Shown: positions 1-11,117, counted from the stretch's first letter. The stretch is 64,000 nucleotides of DNA from Diphasiastrum complanatum (GCA_029204225.1 CM055109.1:35970496-36034495); one strand, 5' to 3'. Program-made: numbers and translations. The notes: generated by a model not told the origin, from the sequence alone.

Positions 1-379
1 TTACCTTTTGGGGACGGATTCTGAGTTGGCTTTCGGGTTGGTTGGGATTCCAGTTTTCTTAAGTCTGAATGGTTAAGCTTGTTACGTTTCTGAGTTGGCT
101 TTTACGTAAGTGCATGACGGATGAATGTTAGACTTAAGCGCGTGTTGGGGAAACCGCTCAAGTCCCAGCGCCCTTTGAGGCGCCGGCACAACAGAAGGGC
201 TGAGGGCCTCGAGCATTTCATGCAGGTCAAGGCTCTGACCTCGAGCAAGGGCCCTGCACGGAAGGCCCTGTGACGAGGCTTCGCCCCCACGTAATGCCAT
301 GTGCTCAGGTTTCCTTTGTATTTTGGGAGCACCTCCAGGAGCAAAATGTCCTTCCACTTTTCTCTCTCTTCCTAAATCA

Positions 380-384
<5 letters not shown>
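1..384. other. GC-rich stretch, no gene seen
   Basis: No coding region is supported here. The part from about 130 to 300 is GC-rich, with short inverted words such as gagggcctcgag and gccctgcacggaaggccctg. A similar GC-rich patch recurs at about 550-710. Both precede the SPRY gene on the plus strand and could be distal promoter or CpG-rich sequence. The short ORFs on both strands overlap each other and have no recognisable domain. Confidence 0.4.

Positions 385-419
<35 letters not shown>
385..419. repeat. (CT)n microsatellite
   Basis: An uninterrupted CT dinucleotide run of about 35 bp lies upstream of the putative SPRY gene promoter. Further CT-rich sequence continues to about 437. Confidence 0.95.
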
Positions 420-422
<3 letters not shown>

Positions 423-442
423 CTCTCTCCTCTCTCTACGAT

Positions 443-530
443 GGAATGTGCATGTGCTATGTGGCAGCCCGTGATTGGCTGGCCACATGCACATTCCACC
501 ACAAATGTAAAAAAATTTGCATTATAAATG
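443..530 (+). promoter_or_regulatory. Candidate promoter: 14-bp inverted repeat, CCAAT box and TATA box
   Basis: The arms ggaatgtgcatgtg (443-456) and cacatgcacattcc (484-497) are perfect inverted repeats. The inner sequence gtggcagcc/ggctggccac can extend the hairpin, and ATTGG (an inverted CCAAT box) lies in its loop region. TATAAAT follows at about 523-529. This order fits a core promoter for the plus-strand gene starting at 1288, implying a 5' UTR of roughly 700 nt or an unspliced leader. The role as a promoter is inferred from motif order only. The inverted repeat could also be a small MITE remnant. Confidence 0.4.
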
Positions 531-1106
531 CGAAAAAAAAAACTAGTCCATGAGTGCGGCCGTACGTCCGTATCGTACGGCCCGAAAAAAAAAAACACGG
601 TGTCCACCTTCACACAATACGCCAAGGCCTGCCCTCGGGCTCCCGTCCTGGGCCAGGACGAGGGCCCTCCCAGCGAGGAGGGCCCTTAGACGGGGCCTTC
701 CTTGGAGCCCACGAAAAAAAAATAAGAAGTCAAGTTCCAAACTACAGAATAAATGTGTTTGGATGGCACCTCACCCAAGGCCCAACAGTCGCATCCTGCT
801 CTCTCTTCCACCACTCTTCTGCCTCGCCAGATCTTGTGTGTGTTTGCTCTTCAGTTTTTTTCTCTCATGAATCTGCAATACCTCTCCCTGTGTTGCCTCG
901 CCTACCCTTTCCTAACTTTGGCTGCTTCCTCATTTTTTCTTCTGAAGTTTGCTTGAATTGAAGCTCCAAAGTTGATCATTCATCTGCACAATTACCTCAG
1001 TTTTGCAAATGGTTTGGGAAAGAGATTGTGAGACTGCCCACACCATGGATCTTAGCATTTTCTGGGTTCAGGGTCACCCACACATGAACAAAAACCAGAT
1101 TGGAGA

Positions 1107-1200
1107 ATCAACAAAAACAGATGCAGACAAGCAGCCATCACCCAGATGATTAGATCAACAAAAACAAATGCAGACAAACAATCACCACCCAGATGATTAG
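1107..1200 (+). repeat. 47-bp tandem duplication in the leader of the SPRY gene
   Basis: Two 47-bp units (1107-1153 and 1154-1200) both start atcaacaaaaaca and end cacccagatgattag. They differ at only a few positions and lie directly upstream of the coding region, probably inside the transcribed leader. Confidence 0.85.
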
Positions 1201-1287
1201 AGTGACTTGATTTACTAAGCCTTGATCCAGAGGTACATAAGGACCTACTTCACAACAGGGACAGAAAGACTATCACTTGGAAATTCA

Positions 1288-2772
1288 ATGCTATGCTTAG
1301 AGCTTATGGAAACTGTGAGCGGGGGGAAGATTGCACTCCAACTTTTGGTGATATTGCTGGTGCTTAGCCCCTCCATTGGGTTTGCAAATGGAGAGGGAAA
1401 TTCACAGGATGGCAAGAACAAAGACTGGCACACCATGGTGAGTGGAGAATTGAGAGAGTGTAGCATGTGCTCGCCCCACAAGGAGGGATGCGAGGAATGT
1501 GTGAGGAACCCACATTGCTACCACTGCTTTCTCAGACTGGCGAGAGTCTACAGAACTCCGCTTAAACCTCATGCTCGTGGACTCTCAAGACAACTGAGTG
1601 CTAAGATCATTGGAGGATTATCGGCGCTCTTATTCTTGGTCTTCGTCTGCGGACCCCTGTGCTGCCTCTGCTGCGCAGTGAGACGCGTAAGGGCGATCCG
1701 AGCCAAAGCAGCATCCTCACGCAGTCTCATGTTTACTGTGCAATGGAGATCTCTGAATGCTTTCAGGCCTTTCAAAGACGATGAAGAAGAACTGGAAGAA
1801 GGCGGCAGGACATGGGCAGCATGGGAGTTTTCCTACACAGAAATTCCAGATCATCTCAACGGCCTAAGCACAGCCGTCTTCCAGTCTACCCTGCCCATCC
1901 TCAAACCGATAACCAGCACTAATCCCCTGCAGGAGATTCGGCTAAATCCAGGCTGCTGCCACCACAGGAGAGAACAGTCAATACAATGCCGTCTCCCTTT
2001 AACGCTGCAGCAACCAAACCTTTTACCTAATGTCAGTTACTTTGAGATAACAATAGTCGCCTTCTGGAGGAAAGAAAATCGGGCTAGAAGCCAGGGAAGT
2101 TTGAGAGGGACGGTTGCTATTGGGCTGGCAGCAAGACCAGCTCCACCATTCAGGCTGCCAGGCAAAGATCCTATTTCGGTTGGGTATCACTCCAATAAGG
2201 GCAAATTGTTCGTTAGTGATTTCACTGACCAGGGTTGTCGCTTTGGCAGTAGATGGAACTACGTTGGGGCGACGGTAGGATGTGGGTATGATCTTAATCG
2301 CCGTGTGGTTTTCTTCACCCACGTTGGGCACAACAGAGGAGAGCCTCTATTTACAGAATTTGGTATAGGAGATGGTGTAGCAACTCCTCATCTTTTCCCA
2401 GTGATTGGAGCAGATTGTGATGTTACAATGTTGGTGAACTTTGGAGAAGCAGAGTTCAAGTTCTGTTCTGCAAATCTCTCTAGATGCTCCATAACTCAAG
2501 AATTGAACACTTTGAACCAGGTTGTAGAAAATTTGCCAGAAGCAATACCAGAAGCAAACGAAACAGCAGCCATTGTACACAATGGCATGACAAAGCAAGA
2601 TGCTTACAACTTGGTTGTTCAAGCACATGCACCCATGCCTTCGGAAGAAGCTCTATTGTCACCTCAATCCCCAAAATCTCCAATTGAAGTTTCATGTGTA
2701 GGTCAATTATCAGCAGCATCTGAAGAAAAGGCTTGGGAAGCCCCTTCGATTACAAGCCAGACAGATGCTTAA
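1288..2772 (+). CDS. Membrane-anchored SPRY-domain protein (SSH4/EAR1-like architecture)
   Basis: A single-exon frame of 494 codons from the first ATG (1288). A second in-frame ATG at 1306 gives a cleaner signal peptide. The frame is open upstream to 1222, but that part has no ATG. Residues about 7-35 form a hydrophobic leader ending near GFANG. A short Cys-rich lumenal segment follows (ECSMCSPHKEGCEEC, then CYHC), then a transmembrane helix at about 107-133 ending in Cys pairs. The cytosolic part begins with a basic stretch. The SPRY domain covers about 240-395, with YFEITIVAFW, GTVAIGLA, GYHSNKGKLF, VGCGYDL and HLFPVIG. The tail is low in structure and I see no PPxY motif. Fungal SSH4/EAR1 proteins with this layout are adaptors for ubiquitin-dependent vacuolar sorting. 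A similar role here is inference from architecture. The frame is intact, and this is the only clearly complete protein gene in the window. Confidence 0.85.
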   Translation: MLCLELMETVSGGKIALQLLVILLVLSPSIGFANGEGNSQDGKNKDWHTMVSGELRECSMCSPHKEGCEECVRNPHCYHCFLRLARVYRTPLKPHARGLSRQLSAKIIGGLSALLFLVFVCGPLCCLCCAVRRVRAIRAKAASSRSLMFTVQWRSLNAFRPFKDDEEELEEGGRTWAAWEFSYTEIPDHLNGLSTAVFQSTLPILKPITSTNPLQEIRLNPGCCHHRREQSIQCRLPLTLQQPNLLPNVSYFEITIVAFWRKENRARSQGSLRGTVAIGLAARPAPPFRLPGKDPISVGYHSNKGKLFVSDFTDQGCRFGSRWNYVGATVGCGYDLNRRVVFFTHVGHNRGEPLFTEFGIGDGVATPHLFPVIGADCDVTMLVNFGEAEFKFCSANLSRCSITQELNTLNQVVENLPEAIPEANETAAIVHNGMTKQDAYNLVVQAHAPMPSEEALLSPQSPKSPIEVSCVGQLSAASEEKAWEAPSITSQTDA

Positions 2773-4860
2773 AGCATCCACAGGATGAATCTTACTTGGA
2801 AATCATCTTCCACAGAATCTTGCTTCCAACTTCTGCAATTATCCCTTTTTCTTACCAACAGAGATATCAAATGGGTGCTAGTTGTCAGTTCTCATAGCAG
2901 GCTTTTGATGAACAGTTGTGATGCTCAGAGCTCATGTCCTGCTGTCCTGTAACCACGCTTAGTTGTCATGTCACAGGCATGAAGAACATCCTCTTCACAC
3001 AGTCACCAAGGTTGACCAGTTTCAAGATAAAACTAAATGTTCAATAGTCTGTTCCGCGTGTACCATTCCACTAGACAGGTCCCAAACTGCCCCACCTACC
3101 AGCTTCACACTAATTCACATACATATGTTCTGGAGTTCTCACCCGAAACCTGCATTGATATCTGGTAGCAAGCACTCGTTTTCAGCTCCCACATTCCTGG
3201 ACTACATTTTCTTGGTTCTGTCTAACTGAAGCTCTCCTTAAAGTTTACACTTGCTAATATAGTAAAAACCCTCTCAAGCGACAAAGCATCAATTCCATTT
3301 AAGGTGCTAGTAACTGCAGGCAGTAAGTCGAAACGTTCGAAAGGTCCCCCTCAAAGGCACGCTGAATGGAATCTAAAAATTCCTCAAAGTTACTTAGACC
3401 CATTGTATTTATAGCCAATGAAATATAGACAAAAAAAATTGTGTTGCCATCAAGGGTGTCCACCACCGCTGAAGTCTAATCTCCTTGTCCGAAGTTCCAG
3501 ACTTCAGTTTAAAAATCTGCATTTTTCCGAGTGTTTTTATATGCCATGCAGAAAATTGCTCCGAATTGTACAGGCCTCTATTTATGAAGCACATCAATGG
3601 ATGAAGTACAAGACTTGCAGTGCAATGAACAAACAAAATAATAATTTGTGCAACTTTACTTGCAGAACGCTGCAATGGACAAGCTTTCAGACAGAGTATC
3701 AGGTAAAATTATAGAGAAAGCTGGTCAAGCATCGACATGAGATGGTAAGCCAGCGACTAGTAGATCAAAGCATTGCTCGCAACCCCACCCTTTAAAAAGA
3801 GTTGCTGGCATCAAATCTCTCACGCTGCCTTGTTTCTCTGATTTTGTATTCCAAAACCCTTCAATTTGCCTATAAAAACAACTGTCATTATAATTTGTAG
3901 AAGCTGGTTGGAACATGATGAACAAAGATAAATTACTACACGAGGAGATGAGAGTAACACAAGCAAATGTATTCCCTTTTCTCACTACTGAGACCTACCG
4001 TTTATACAACATAAGGTTTCTTTCACAATTTGTAATCATTGCCTACTTATCAAAAGCATTAAGGCTTTGTCATGCATAGATGTTTAGCATTTTTCAAAAC
4101 AGAACCTATGAAATGTCTTATTCAATAGTTAAACAAGTTTGAAAGCTTGTCTTTATTTCTTTTTCTCTTGAAATGAAGCATCTCAATGATCCCACCATTT
4201 TCTCCATGTTTTGCAATTTTCAACTTTTGATGGTTGTAACATCACATTGGGTCTCAAGTTGTAAGAAATCTATGCATCATGATGAATGTGTGAAAATTTC
4301 ATGCATTTGTGGCTTCAATTTATATTTCTTTATTAGTATATATTTCACTGCACACCATTGAGGTATCAATTTTTTCTCTTTAGTACTAAGCAAAGTATCA
4401 ACTTTTGATAATTAGTAGTACATACATACTACGTATGATAAATCCCCCTCCCTAGGCCTTTCAAGATGTTTCTACTCATTTCTGGAGTGAAGTAGTTGCC
4501 CTAAAACAAAATTTATTCAATATTCGTTGATTCTCTTGATAAATATTATACTCAGTAGTTGGTTAGTTCATTGTTTTAAGATTAAGATATCAAGGAAGAA
4601 AAATTGAGTAAAACTCATTCAATTGAGTATGATCCTTTTGGTCTCTTCGCCTTAGTTTCAATTGGACTACTCATATAGTTCTAGATCATCTAGCTACATT
4701 GATACATTGAGATTGTGTCACATCATTGAAATTGTCCTTATCTCAAATTTGTTGTTGAAATTTTGGATACTAGCTACTTAATTGACTGATTCTTCAAAGA
4801 GCCTATTTTAGTTTGGTGTTCATGTTCTTTACTAACTAACATTTGCGTGGCGTTCCATTT
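2773..4860. other. 3' flank of the SPRY gene, no further gene seen
   Basis: The first few hundred bases are probably 3' UTR, although no strong AATAAA signal stands out. The remainder is AT-rich single-copy-looking DNA with only short unrecognised frames on both strands. Confidence 0.4.
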
Positions 4861-4984
4861 ACCAGAGGAGTACTTAATTTGGAAGTATCTCATTCTTGTT
4901 GTTGTAGTAGCCTCAATAAATCATCACGTTCTTGATATTTGAAGTGTTTTTTGACATGCTTAGATAAAGGCTTACTTTTGATCA

Positions 4985-5992
4985 GCAATGACTCCAATTG
5001 AAAATAATTTTTTTTCAAACCTGGTACGTAAAGTACCTCCTTGATCATTTTGCTTTTGCCATCATTTAGCTGGATGAAAACAGTGCCTATTCCCTTGATC
5101 TTGCACACATCACCATTTGCCTGTGAAACAGACGTTCCATTATCCAACTCTTTCAAATTACTAAACCAATCTTTATTATCTGTCATATGTTTGGCTCTCG
5201 AGTCAATGTGCCAAGTTTGATCTTTTTGCTTCGATGATAATGTTGATATGAAGATGCTAGAGGCTTTGACTTCACCTTCATCGACAAGGTTACATGCTTG
5301 CTTTGGTTTTCTCTTGCCCGACTCCGCCAAGAATTTTCGGCATTCACTCTTCCAATGGTCCTTTTTGTCGCAATAAAAGCACTTGCCTTTATTCTTGGTC
5401 CTGCTAGATGACCCTTCTTCCTCTTGAGTTTTGGCAAACTATTGTTAAGAATTTCTCTTGCCCTTGCCCTTGCCTTGTTTTTGGGTACCACAAGTGCCTG
5501 ATCATCAATGTTTTGACGATGAGCTTTCACCATTTCCGTCATTGCTCTTCTGGCATCAAGATCCATGTGAGCTTGTCAAAGGTTGGTAGTCTTTCTCTTG
5601 ACACAATCTGAGGCACATATATTTGATAGGTATCTGCAATGCCGCATAATGCGGTGTGCACCAACTCGGCATCATGTATGCGCTCGCCTATAAAATGCAG
5701 TTCGTCCCTTATTTCCTTGAATTTGGTTATTTAAGTTTGAATGTCCTCCCCTTGTTCCATAGAGGCACTATTCAATCTTGACTTCAAAAACATAATTCTT
5801 GACGAGTTTGAAGTCTCAAACTGCTCTTGTAGTACATCCCAGGCTTGACACTATATGTTGCTATGCATAGGCTAAGGATCCCTATACTGAGCTTGCCAAG
5901 CTTTCGTATGCTCGAAACAATGCACCAGTGCTTTAATTTTTGCTTTCTAACCACTGTAAACCCCGAATTCTCAGAAAAACTGTTCTCCCGAA
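4985..5992 (-). pseudogene. Family-A Copia relic E0: leader, gag and protease part
   Basis: Reading right to left, this matches the 5' third of element E2 (28848-34452): leader (about 5990-5855), gag (about 5850-5400), the nucleocapsid region and the protease. The catalytic triplet is altered, since family members read IDSGATRH and this copy reads IDSRAKH. A deletion has joined the leader directly to mid-gag near 5850. Homology ends near 4985 just after LYVPGLKK, so integrase, reverse transcriptase and the 3' LTR are missing. Several frameshifts break the frame. The leader was cut at 5992/10783 by insertion of E1, and its remainder and 5' LTR resume at 10783. It is dead and one of the older layers here. 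Confidence 0.85.
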
Positions 5993-7100
5993 TGTTGATT
6001 TCACATGTGTGGACTGTCCACCACATGTACTTGTGATCTCCTAAGGTGTGTAGATGCACCAAGATCAAGACTAGATTGAGATTCAAGATCTATCTTTGAT
6101 TCTTTGGCAAAAACACACTACTGCATGCATTCAATCACTTCCAACTCTCACATTAGAGGAGTTCTAAATCCAAAAAAGACCCTTTGTGAAGATTCTTTTT
6201 ATATTTTTTCTCTATTTTTTTTTACACATGGACCAATCAAAACACTCAAATTTGAAATCTACGTAACGTAACTTTTTGAGACCACATTTTGATTCCACAC
6301 TAAAAAATGGCATAACTTTTTAGTGGTAAGTCTGAATCTAGCAAAGTTTGGTGCATTGGAAGGTGCTTGACAAGGGCTTTCCAATAATATGTTAGATGAT
6401 ATACTTCTGAGCTACGATCAAAAAGTTATGGCAAGTCAAAAGTATTAGTGTTATAATATTTTAATAATATAAACTACATCTTGCACGAATTCTTAAAGGG
6501 TCTTTTTGGAGCTCAAAACTCCTCTAATGCTCACACGTGTGGGAAGTGTTCCAAAAATAATTTAAGTAAAAACAAGCTGCTCTCCTCGGGTAGAGAGAGA
6601 AAATCATCATGAGCTCTCAGGTAGAGAGAGAAAGCTAGAAAATAAATTACTCACAAAATCCACTCAATCTCAAAATCAATTAGATCCAATGAGTACAATG
6701 ATACTAGTAGATCCACGAGCTACCACTATGCTTAACTATAATTGGACCACATTTTTCCAACTCTTAATCCTTTTGGATCATTGATCCATTCACCACTAAA
6801 TTCTATTGGACCATTTTCAAGCAAACCTCAAATTCTCTTGGACCCTTCAAGGTTCCACCTCTAAATCCTATTGGACCTCTTAAATTTCATCAAACAAAAG
6901 TATTACACTTGTCTACACTCTAATTGGCACGATTTTAGCCTCTTACTCTATTTTGGCTAAATAGTGGTATTACAAGTGGAAATGGATAATTTGCCATCTA
7001 TGCCAAATTTGGTCCTATCAACATCCTACACCTAGATGCTTGATCTAAAAAACATAAGACCCCTACATCTAACATAGATAATCTTTTTCAATTCTTCACA
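5993..7100 (-). repeat. E1 Copia 3' LTR (with internal MITE-like insert)
   Basis: Plus-strand ends are tgttgatttcaca and attcttcaca, so the LTR has TG...CA ends. It is 1108 bp because of a 379-bp insert at 6151-6529. Without that it is 729 bp and aligns closely with the partner LTR at 10053-10782. On the minus strand it is preceded by a purine-rich tract ending TTTTTTAGGAGGAG, the polypurine tract. It contains several copies of attggacc in its right half. Confidence 0.92.
6151..6529. mobile_element. MITE-like insert in the E1 3' LTR
   Basis: A 379-bp segment present in this LTR and absent from its partner. Its ends are inverted repeats: the left end starts cattagaggagttct and continues ccaaaaaagaccctttgtgaa. 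The right end, read on the minus strand, starts cattagaggagtttt and continues ccaaaaagaccctttaagaa. A second inner inverted pair is cataacttttt (about 6311) and aaaagttatg (about 6420). There is no room for a transposase, so it is non-autonomous. Removing exactly 379 bp regenerates the partner LTR sequence, so no simple target duplication is visible. TTA/TAA or TA inside the ends may be the real boundary. Confidence 0.8.
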
Positions 7101-7640
7101 CTCCTCCTAAAAAATTATCTATGAAGATTTGAGCATTGATCTTGATATAACTTTAAGATTAGATCTATGCTTGATGAAAGCACTTTTGCTGAAAGGCTTG
7201 GTGAGTAGATCGGCAATACAAGAGGACGAGTTGACATGCTCCAAATAGATTTCTCCTCCAATAAGCTTTTCTCTCACAAAATGGTGTGCCACTTCTATAT
7301 GCTTGCTTCTTGCATGAAATATGGGACTATTGACAAGAGCTTGGGCCGAAATATTATCACACTTGATCATTGGTAGATCACATTCCTTGATGCACTTAAG
7401 CTCCAATGATAATCTCTTGATCCAAAGCACTTCTTTGGTGGTTGTAGTGAGTGCTTTGTACTCGGCCTCACATGAAGAGAGAGATATAGTATCTTTGAGA
7501 TGGAGAATAGGCACAAGAGAACTCTCTTTTAATGCCTTCAAGCTCACAAAAATCATGAAATTGATTGGATATATATTCACCACCTCCATCACATCTAAGA
7601 GCTTTAATCTTGAATGAGAATTGCTTAAGGAAATGATCAA
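7101..7640 (-). pseudogene. E1 Copia: fused integrase and RNase H remnant
   Basis: The 173-codon frame ends with a recognisable Copia RNase H: TISLSSCEAEYKAL, then ARSKHIEVAHHFVREKL and DLLTKPF. Its N-terminal 50 residues are integrase core read in another frame; the correct frame gives ALRCDGGGEY. The two are joined near 7500 by a deletion that removed the end of integrase and all of reverse transcriptase, about 2 kb in a typical element. The polypurine tract lies between this frame and the LTR. The element therefore could not make its own reverse transcriptase. Confidence 0.88.
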
Positions 7641-9356
7641 ACATCATAGATTTAGAAGCAAGAAGATATATCCAAGTGAATCTTGTGAAATCATCAATGA
7701 AAGTAACAAAACAAGTGGCTCCTCCCTTGCTTATATTGATGAAAAATGCACATCCGAGTGGGTTAACTCCAAAGGATGCTTGCTTTTGATAGAGGATCTT
7801 GTAAATGGCTTTTTGTGAGATTTAGCAATAGCACAAGCCTCACAAGCATTGATCTTCTTCGAGAATGACTTTGGCAAGCCAATAGCTTTGGCCTTTTTGA
7901 TCATAGAGAGCATGGATTTGTAGTTGGGATGTCCCAACCTCCTATGCCATAGTTCCTCCATAGAGAGCTTGTTCACAAGCTCAACATTACAAGAATTCAC
8001 ATATTCATTCGGATCTAGTTTATAGATGCCTCCAAATCTAGATCCTAATGCAAGTATCTCATCATTCTTCTTGATAGTACAAGTATCAACATTGAATTTT
8101 ACATCAAGGCCATTATCAAGCAATTGGCCAACACTAATGAGATTCTTAGTAAGCTTAGGCACATAAAGCACTTTAGAAAGAGAAAGAACTTTAGATGATG
8201 CAAGCTTTAAGGGAATGTTCCCTATGCCTTCAATATGACATTCAAAATCATTTGCAGTGTATATTGATTTCTTGACTCCATCATAAGGTGCAATAGAAGA
8301 GAAAGAATCCTTGGAGCTACACATATGTGAAGAGGGTCCACTATCAATATACCATAAGCCGTCCTTCTTGAAAGGAGTGGATGAAAAGCTAGAGACCATA
8401 AGAGATCCCTCTCCATCACTTGCAATAGTGTCTTCCTTCTCATTGGTGATGTTGGCTTGCTTGAGTTGATTCTTCTTCTTGAAGCAATTGGTGGCATAAT
8501 GGCCTTTCTTGCCACAATAAAAACACTTGATCTTCTTCTTCTTGAGCTTGGATGATGAAGCATTAGAGGAATCATCTTCCTCCTCACATTTGTCTTTGGA
8601 TTTGGCTTTGTCCTTGCTTGAGGATTGTTGAAATTGGTTCTTGCTCCTCCCTTTGTGCTTGTCCTTGGCAAAGAGAGCTTTGCCATCATTATGAGTCAGA
8701 GAAAGCTTGTCCATCTTCAAGAGCTTATACTCTTGTCTTGATTCTTCAGAAATTAGCACACTTTGGAGAGCCTCCAAACTTGGTAGCTCCTCCTTAATGG
8801 CATAGGATTGGACAAGGTTATCAGATTCAATTCTCAAGCCATTGAGAATGACTTGGACTAGCTCATTTTGATTGATGGAATCACCAATGCAAGCAAGCTC
8901 TCTATGAATATCTTTTACTCTCAAAACATAACTAGATGCACTCTCATCACTCTTTTGGCTACTTTTAAAGATTTGATTTCTAAGAGTGAGGAGCCTAGAG
9001 GTGTTCTTAGCCTCATAAATAGACTTGAGACAATCCCAAGCTTCTTTGGCTATTGTACAAGTACCTATCTCCCTCAATATCTCATTAGAGACATTCATCT
9101 TAATGTAGTGGAGAGCCATCCTAGCTCTCTTTTTGCATTTTTGAACATCTTGAAGAACCAGTGGTTCTTCTTCAAGGCCAAGAACTATGTCCATCACGTC
9201 TTGAAGGATCAAGATGGACTCCATCCTCATCTTCCAAATTGAATAGCTTGAAGTGGACAATCTTTCACTTGGTTCCAACAAAGATGAACTCATTGAAGCT
9301 ATTTGAGGTGAAGAAAACTCAAATGATGAACAATAAATATTGCTACACACTCTCAA
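7641..9356 (-). CDS. E1 Copia gag-protease-integrase N-terminal frame
   Basis: An uninterrupted 541-codon frame (9356-7731). The likely start is the internal ATG about 20 codons in, before the gag UBN2-type domain (YSIWKMRMESIL, then WDCLKSIYEAK). A CCHC knuckle follows (CFYCGKKGHYATNC), then the protease active site (WYIDSGPSSH, Pro for the usual Ala after DSG), LYVPKLTKNLISVGQLL and the GAG-pre-integrase motif LWHRRLGHPN with CEAC. It ends at HSDV, the first integrase catalytic Asp. Integrase sequence continues in other frames to about 7510 (FIDDFTRFTWIYLL). Gag and protease are intact, so this copy is younger than the family-A copies around it. Confidence 0.9.
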
Positions 9357-10040
9357 TAGGATCCAATAATGAAGTACTATCTCCTCCTATGAAAGATCTT
9401 GCAACAAACTGTGAGATAATTCTCACTAGCTATCTCAATCTCTCCAAAACTACTTCACATCAAATGATGGAGTATGGGCAAAGTTAGGATCAAACACTCT
9501 TAGCACGTGTGAAATACACTAAGAAACCAAATTTGACTCAAATATAATGATATTGCATGAAACAAAATGGCTAAGATCTCAAAACAGTGCCTAGATCACA
9601 TATAGATGAGATTGGTAAGCATTCAACTGTGATTTTGGATCAAACAAGCAATCTCTTGACCAAACCAAATGTGTCCACCCAGGTCTAGGTGCCCTACCTA
9701 ACCCTCTTCAAAATCTTATAACTTTTGATTGGCACAACCAAATGGAATGAAACTGATTGCATCAGAAACTAGACAAAAATAGCTTCAAAACAAGCTGTCT
9801 AGCAAGATTTTTGTATCAAACATGAAAAAGAACTCCCAAACTGAAATTGGATGTTCCTCACACGTGTATGAGCACCTGATTCAGTACAGTACCATGTTAG
9901 ACCCAATCAGTGCCCTATTGATCTCTTTTGATCCAAAATTGGACAAGATAGCTAGGAAAATGGATCTTGACAATTTCTAGCTCAAGATTGATGAATAGTT
10001 TTCACTTAAATGGATCAAAATGCATGGTAACCTTAGGTAG
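9357..10040 (-). other. E1 untranslated leader
   Basis: About 680 bp between the primer site and gag of E1, without a supported ORF. It contains CACACGTGT at about 9858, resembling the G-box words in the LTRs. Confidence 0.6.
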
Positions 10041-10052
10041 CCTCTAATACCA
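10041..10052 (-). promoter_or_regulatory. E1 primer-binding site (initiator Met tRNA type)
   Basis: On the minus strand TGGTATTAGAGG directly follows the LTR end. This is the usual plant Copia primer site TGGTATCAGAGC with small changes. Confidence 0.9.
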
Positions 10053-10782
10053 TGTTGATTTCACACGTGTGGACTGTCCACCACATGTACTTGTGATCTC
10101 CTAAGGTGTGTAGATGCACCAAGATCAAGACTAGATTGAGATTCAAGATCTATATTTGATTATATGGCAAAAACAGACTACTACATGCATTCAATCACTT
10201 CCAACTCTCACTCACACGTGTGGGAAGTGTTCCAAAAATAATCTAAGTAAAAACAAGCTGCCCTTGGGTAGAGAGAGAAAATCATCATGAGCTCTTGGCT
10301 AGAGAGAGAAAGCTAGAAAATCAATTACTCACAAAATCCACTCAATCTCAAAATCAATTAGATCCAAATGAGGAGTACAATGATACTAGTAGATCCACGA
10401 GCTACCACTATGCTTAACTATGATTGGACCACATTTTGACACCTCTTAATCCTGTTGGACCATTAATCCATTCACCTCTAAATTCTATTGGACCATTTTC
10501 AAGCAAACCTCAAATTCTATTGGACCCTTCAAGGTTCCACCTCTAAATCCTATTGGACCTCTTAAATTTCATCAAACAAAAGTATTACACTTGTCTACAC
10601 TCTAATTGGCACGAGTTTAGCCTCTTACTCTATTTTGGCTAAATAGTGGCATTACAAGTGGAAGTGGATAATTTTCCATCTATGCCAAATTTGGTCCTAT
10701 CAACATCCTACACCTAGATGCTTGATATAAAAAACATAAGACCCCTATATCTAACATAGATAATCTTTTTCAATTATTCACA
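10053..10782 (-). repeat. E1 Copia 5' LTR
   Basis: 730 bp, the partner of the LTR at 5993-7100. It starts tgttgatttcacacgtgtgg and ends attattcaca on the plus strand. It carries two G-box palindromes (cacacgtgtg at about 10063 and 10213). Flanks are CCGAA (5988-5992) and CTAAA (10783-10787), a target duplication that has drifted by two transitions. The host leader sequence of E0 continues across the insertion when compared with E2. Confidence 0.92.
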
Positions 10783-10843
10783 CTAAAACTCTCTTCAACA
10801 GCTGCTTTGTATTGTGCACACTCCTTGTACGACTATGATACCA

Positions 10844-11117
10844 AGTTAAAATTTGCTCTAAACAGGATGATAGATCATGAAACACAGTAACATCCACATA
10901 GAAAGCACTCTCCCACTCCAAGCTCACATAGCAATTGTATTTTCAAAAAACAAAGTACATTGTACATATAGTTTCTTCTTGGCAACCCATGCATGGCCAG
11001 GTTGCCGTTGACAAGACGCGTGTCCCATCGACTTACCTCGTGGCGAGGCCAGCTAGTCCTAATCCACTAATTGGACCCACAATGTAGTAGCACAAAAGTT
11101 CTACTTTTATTCTAATT
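10844..11117 (-). repeat. E0 family-A 5' LTR
   Basis: Right-hand LTR of E0, with leader and a mutated primer site (plus-strand gactatgatacca) at 10783-10843. It aligns along its length with the 275-bp LTRs of E2, including the gacgcgtgtccc hairpin word near 11016. Its ends agttaaaattt and attctaatt are mutated forms of the family ends. Confidence 0.9.

Noticed and set aside
554-961. 135-codon plus ORF upstream of the SPRY gene
   Set aside because: Crosses A-runs and a GC-rich patch with no domain. More likely promoter and leader.
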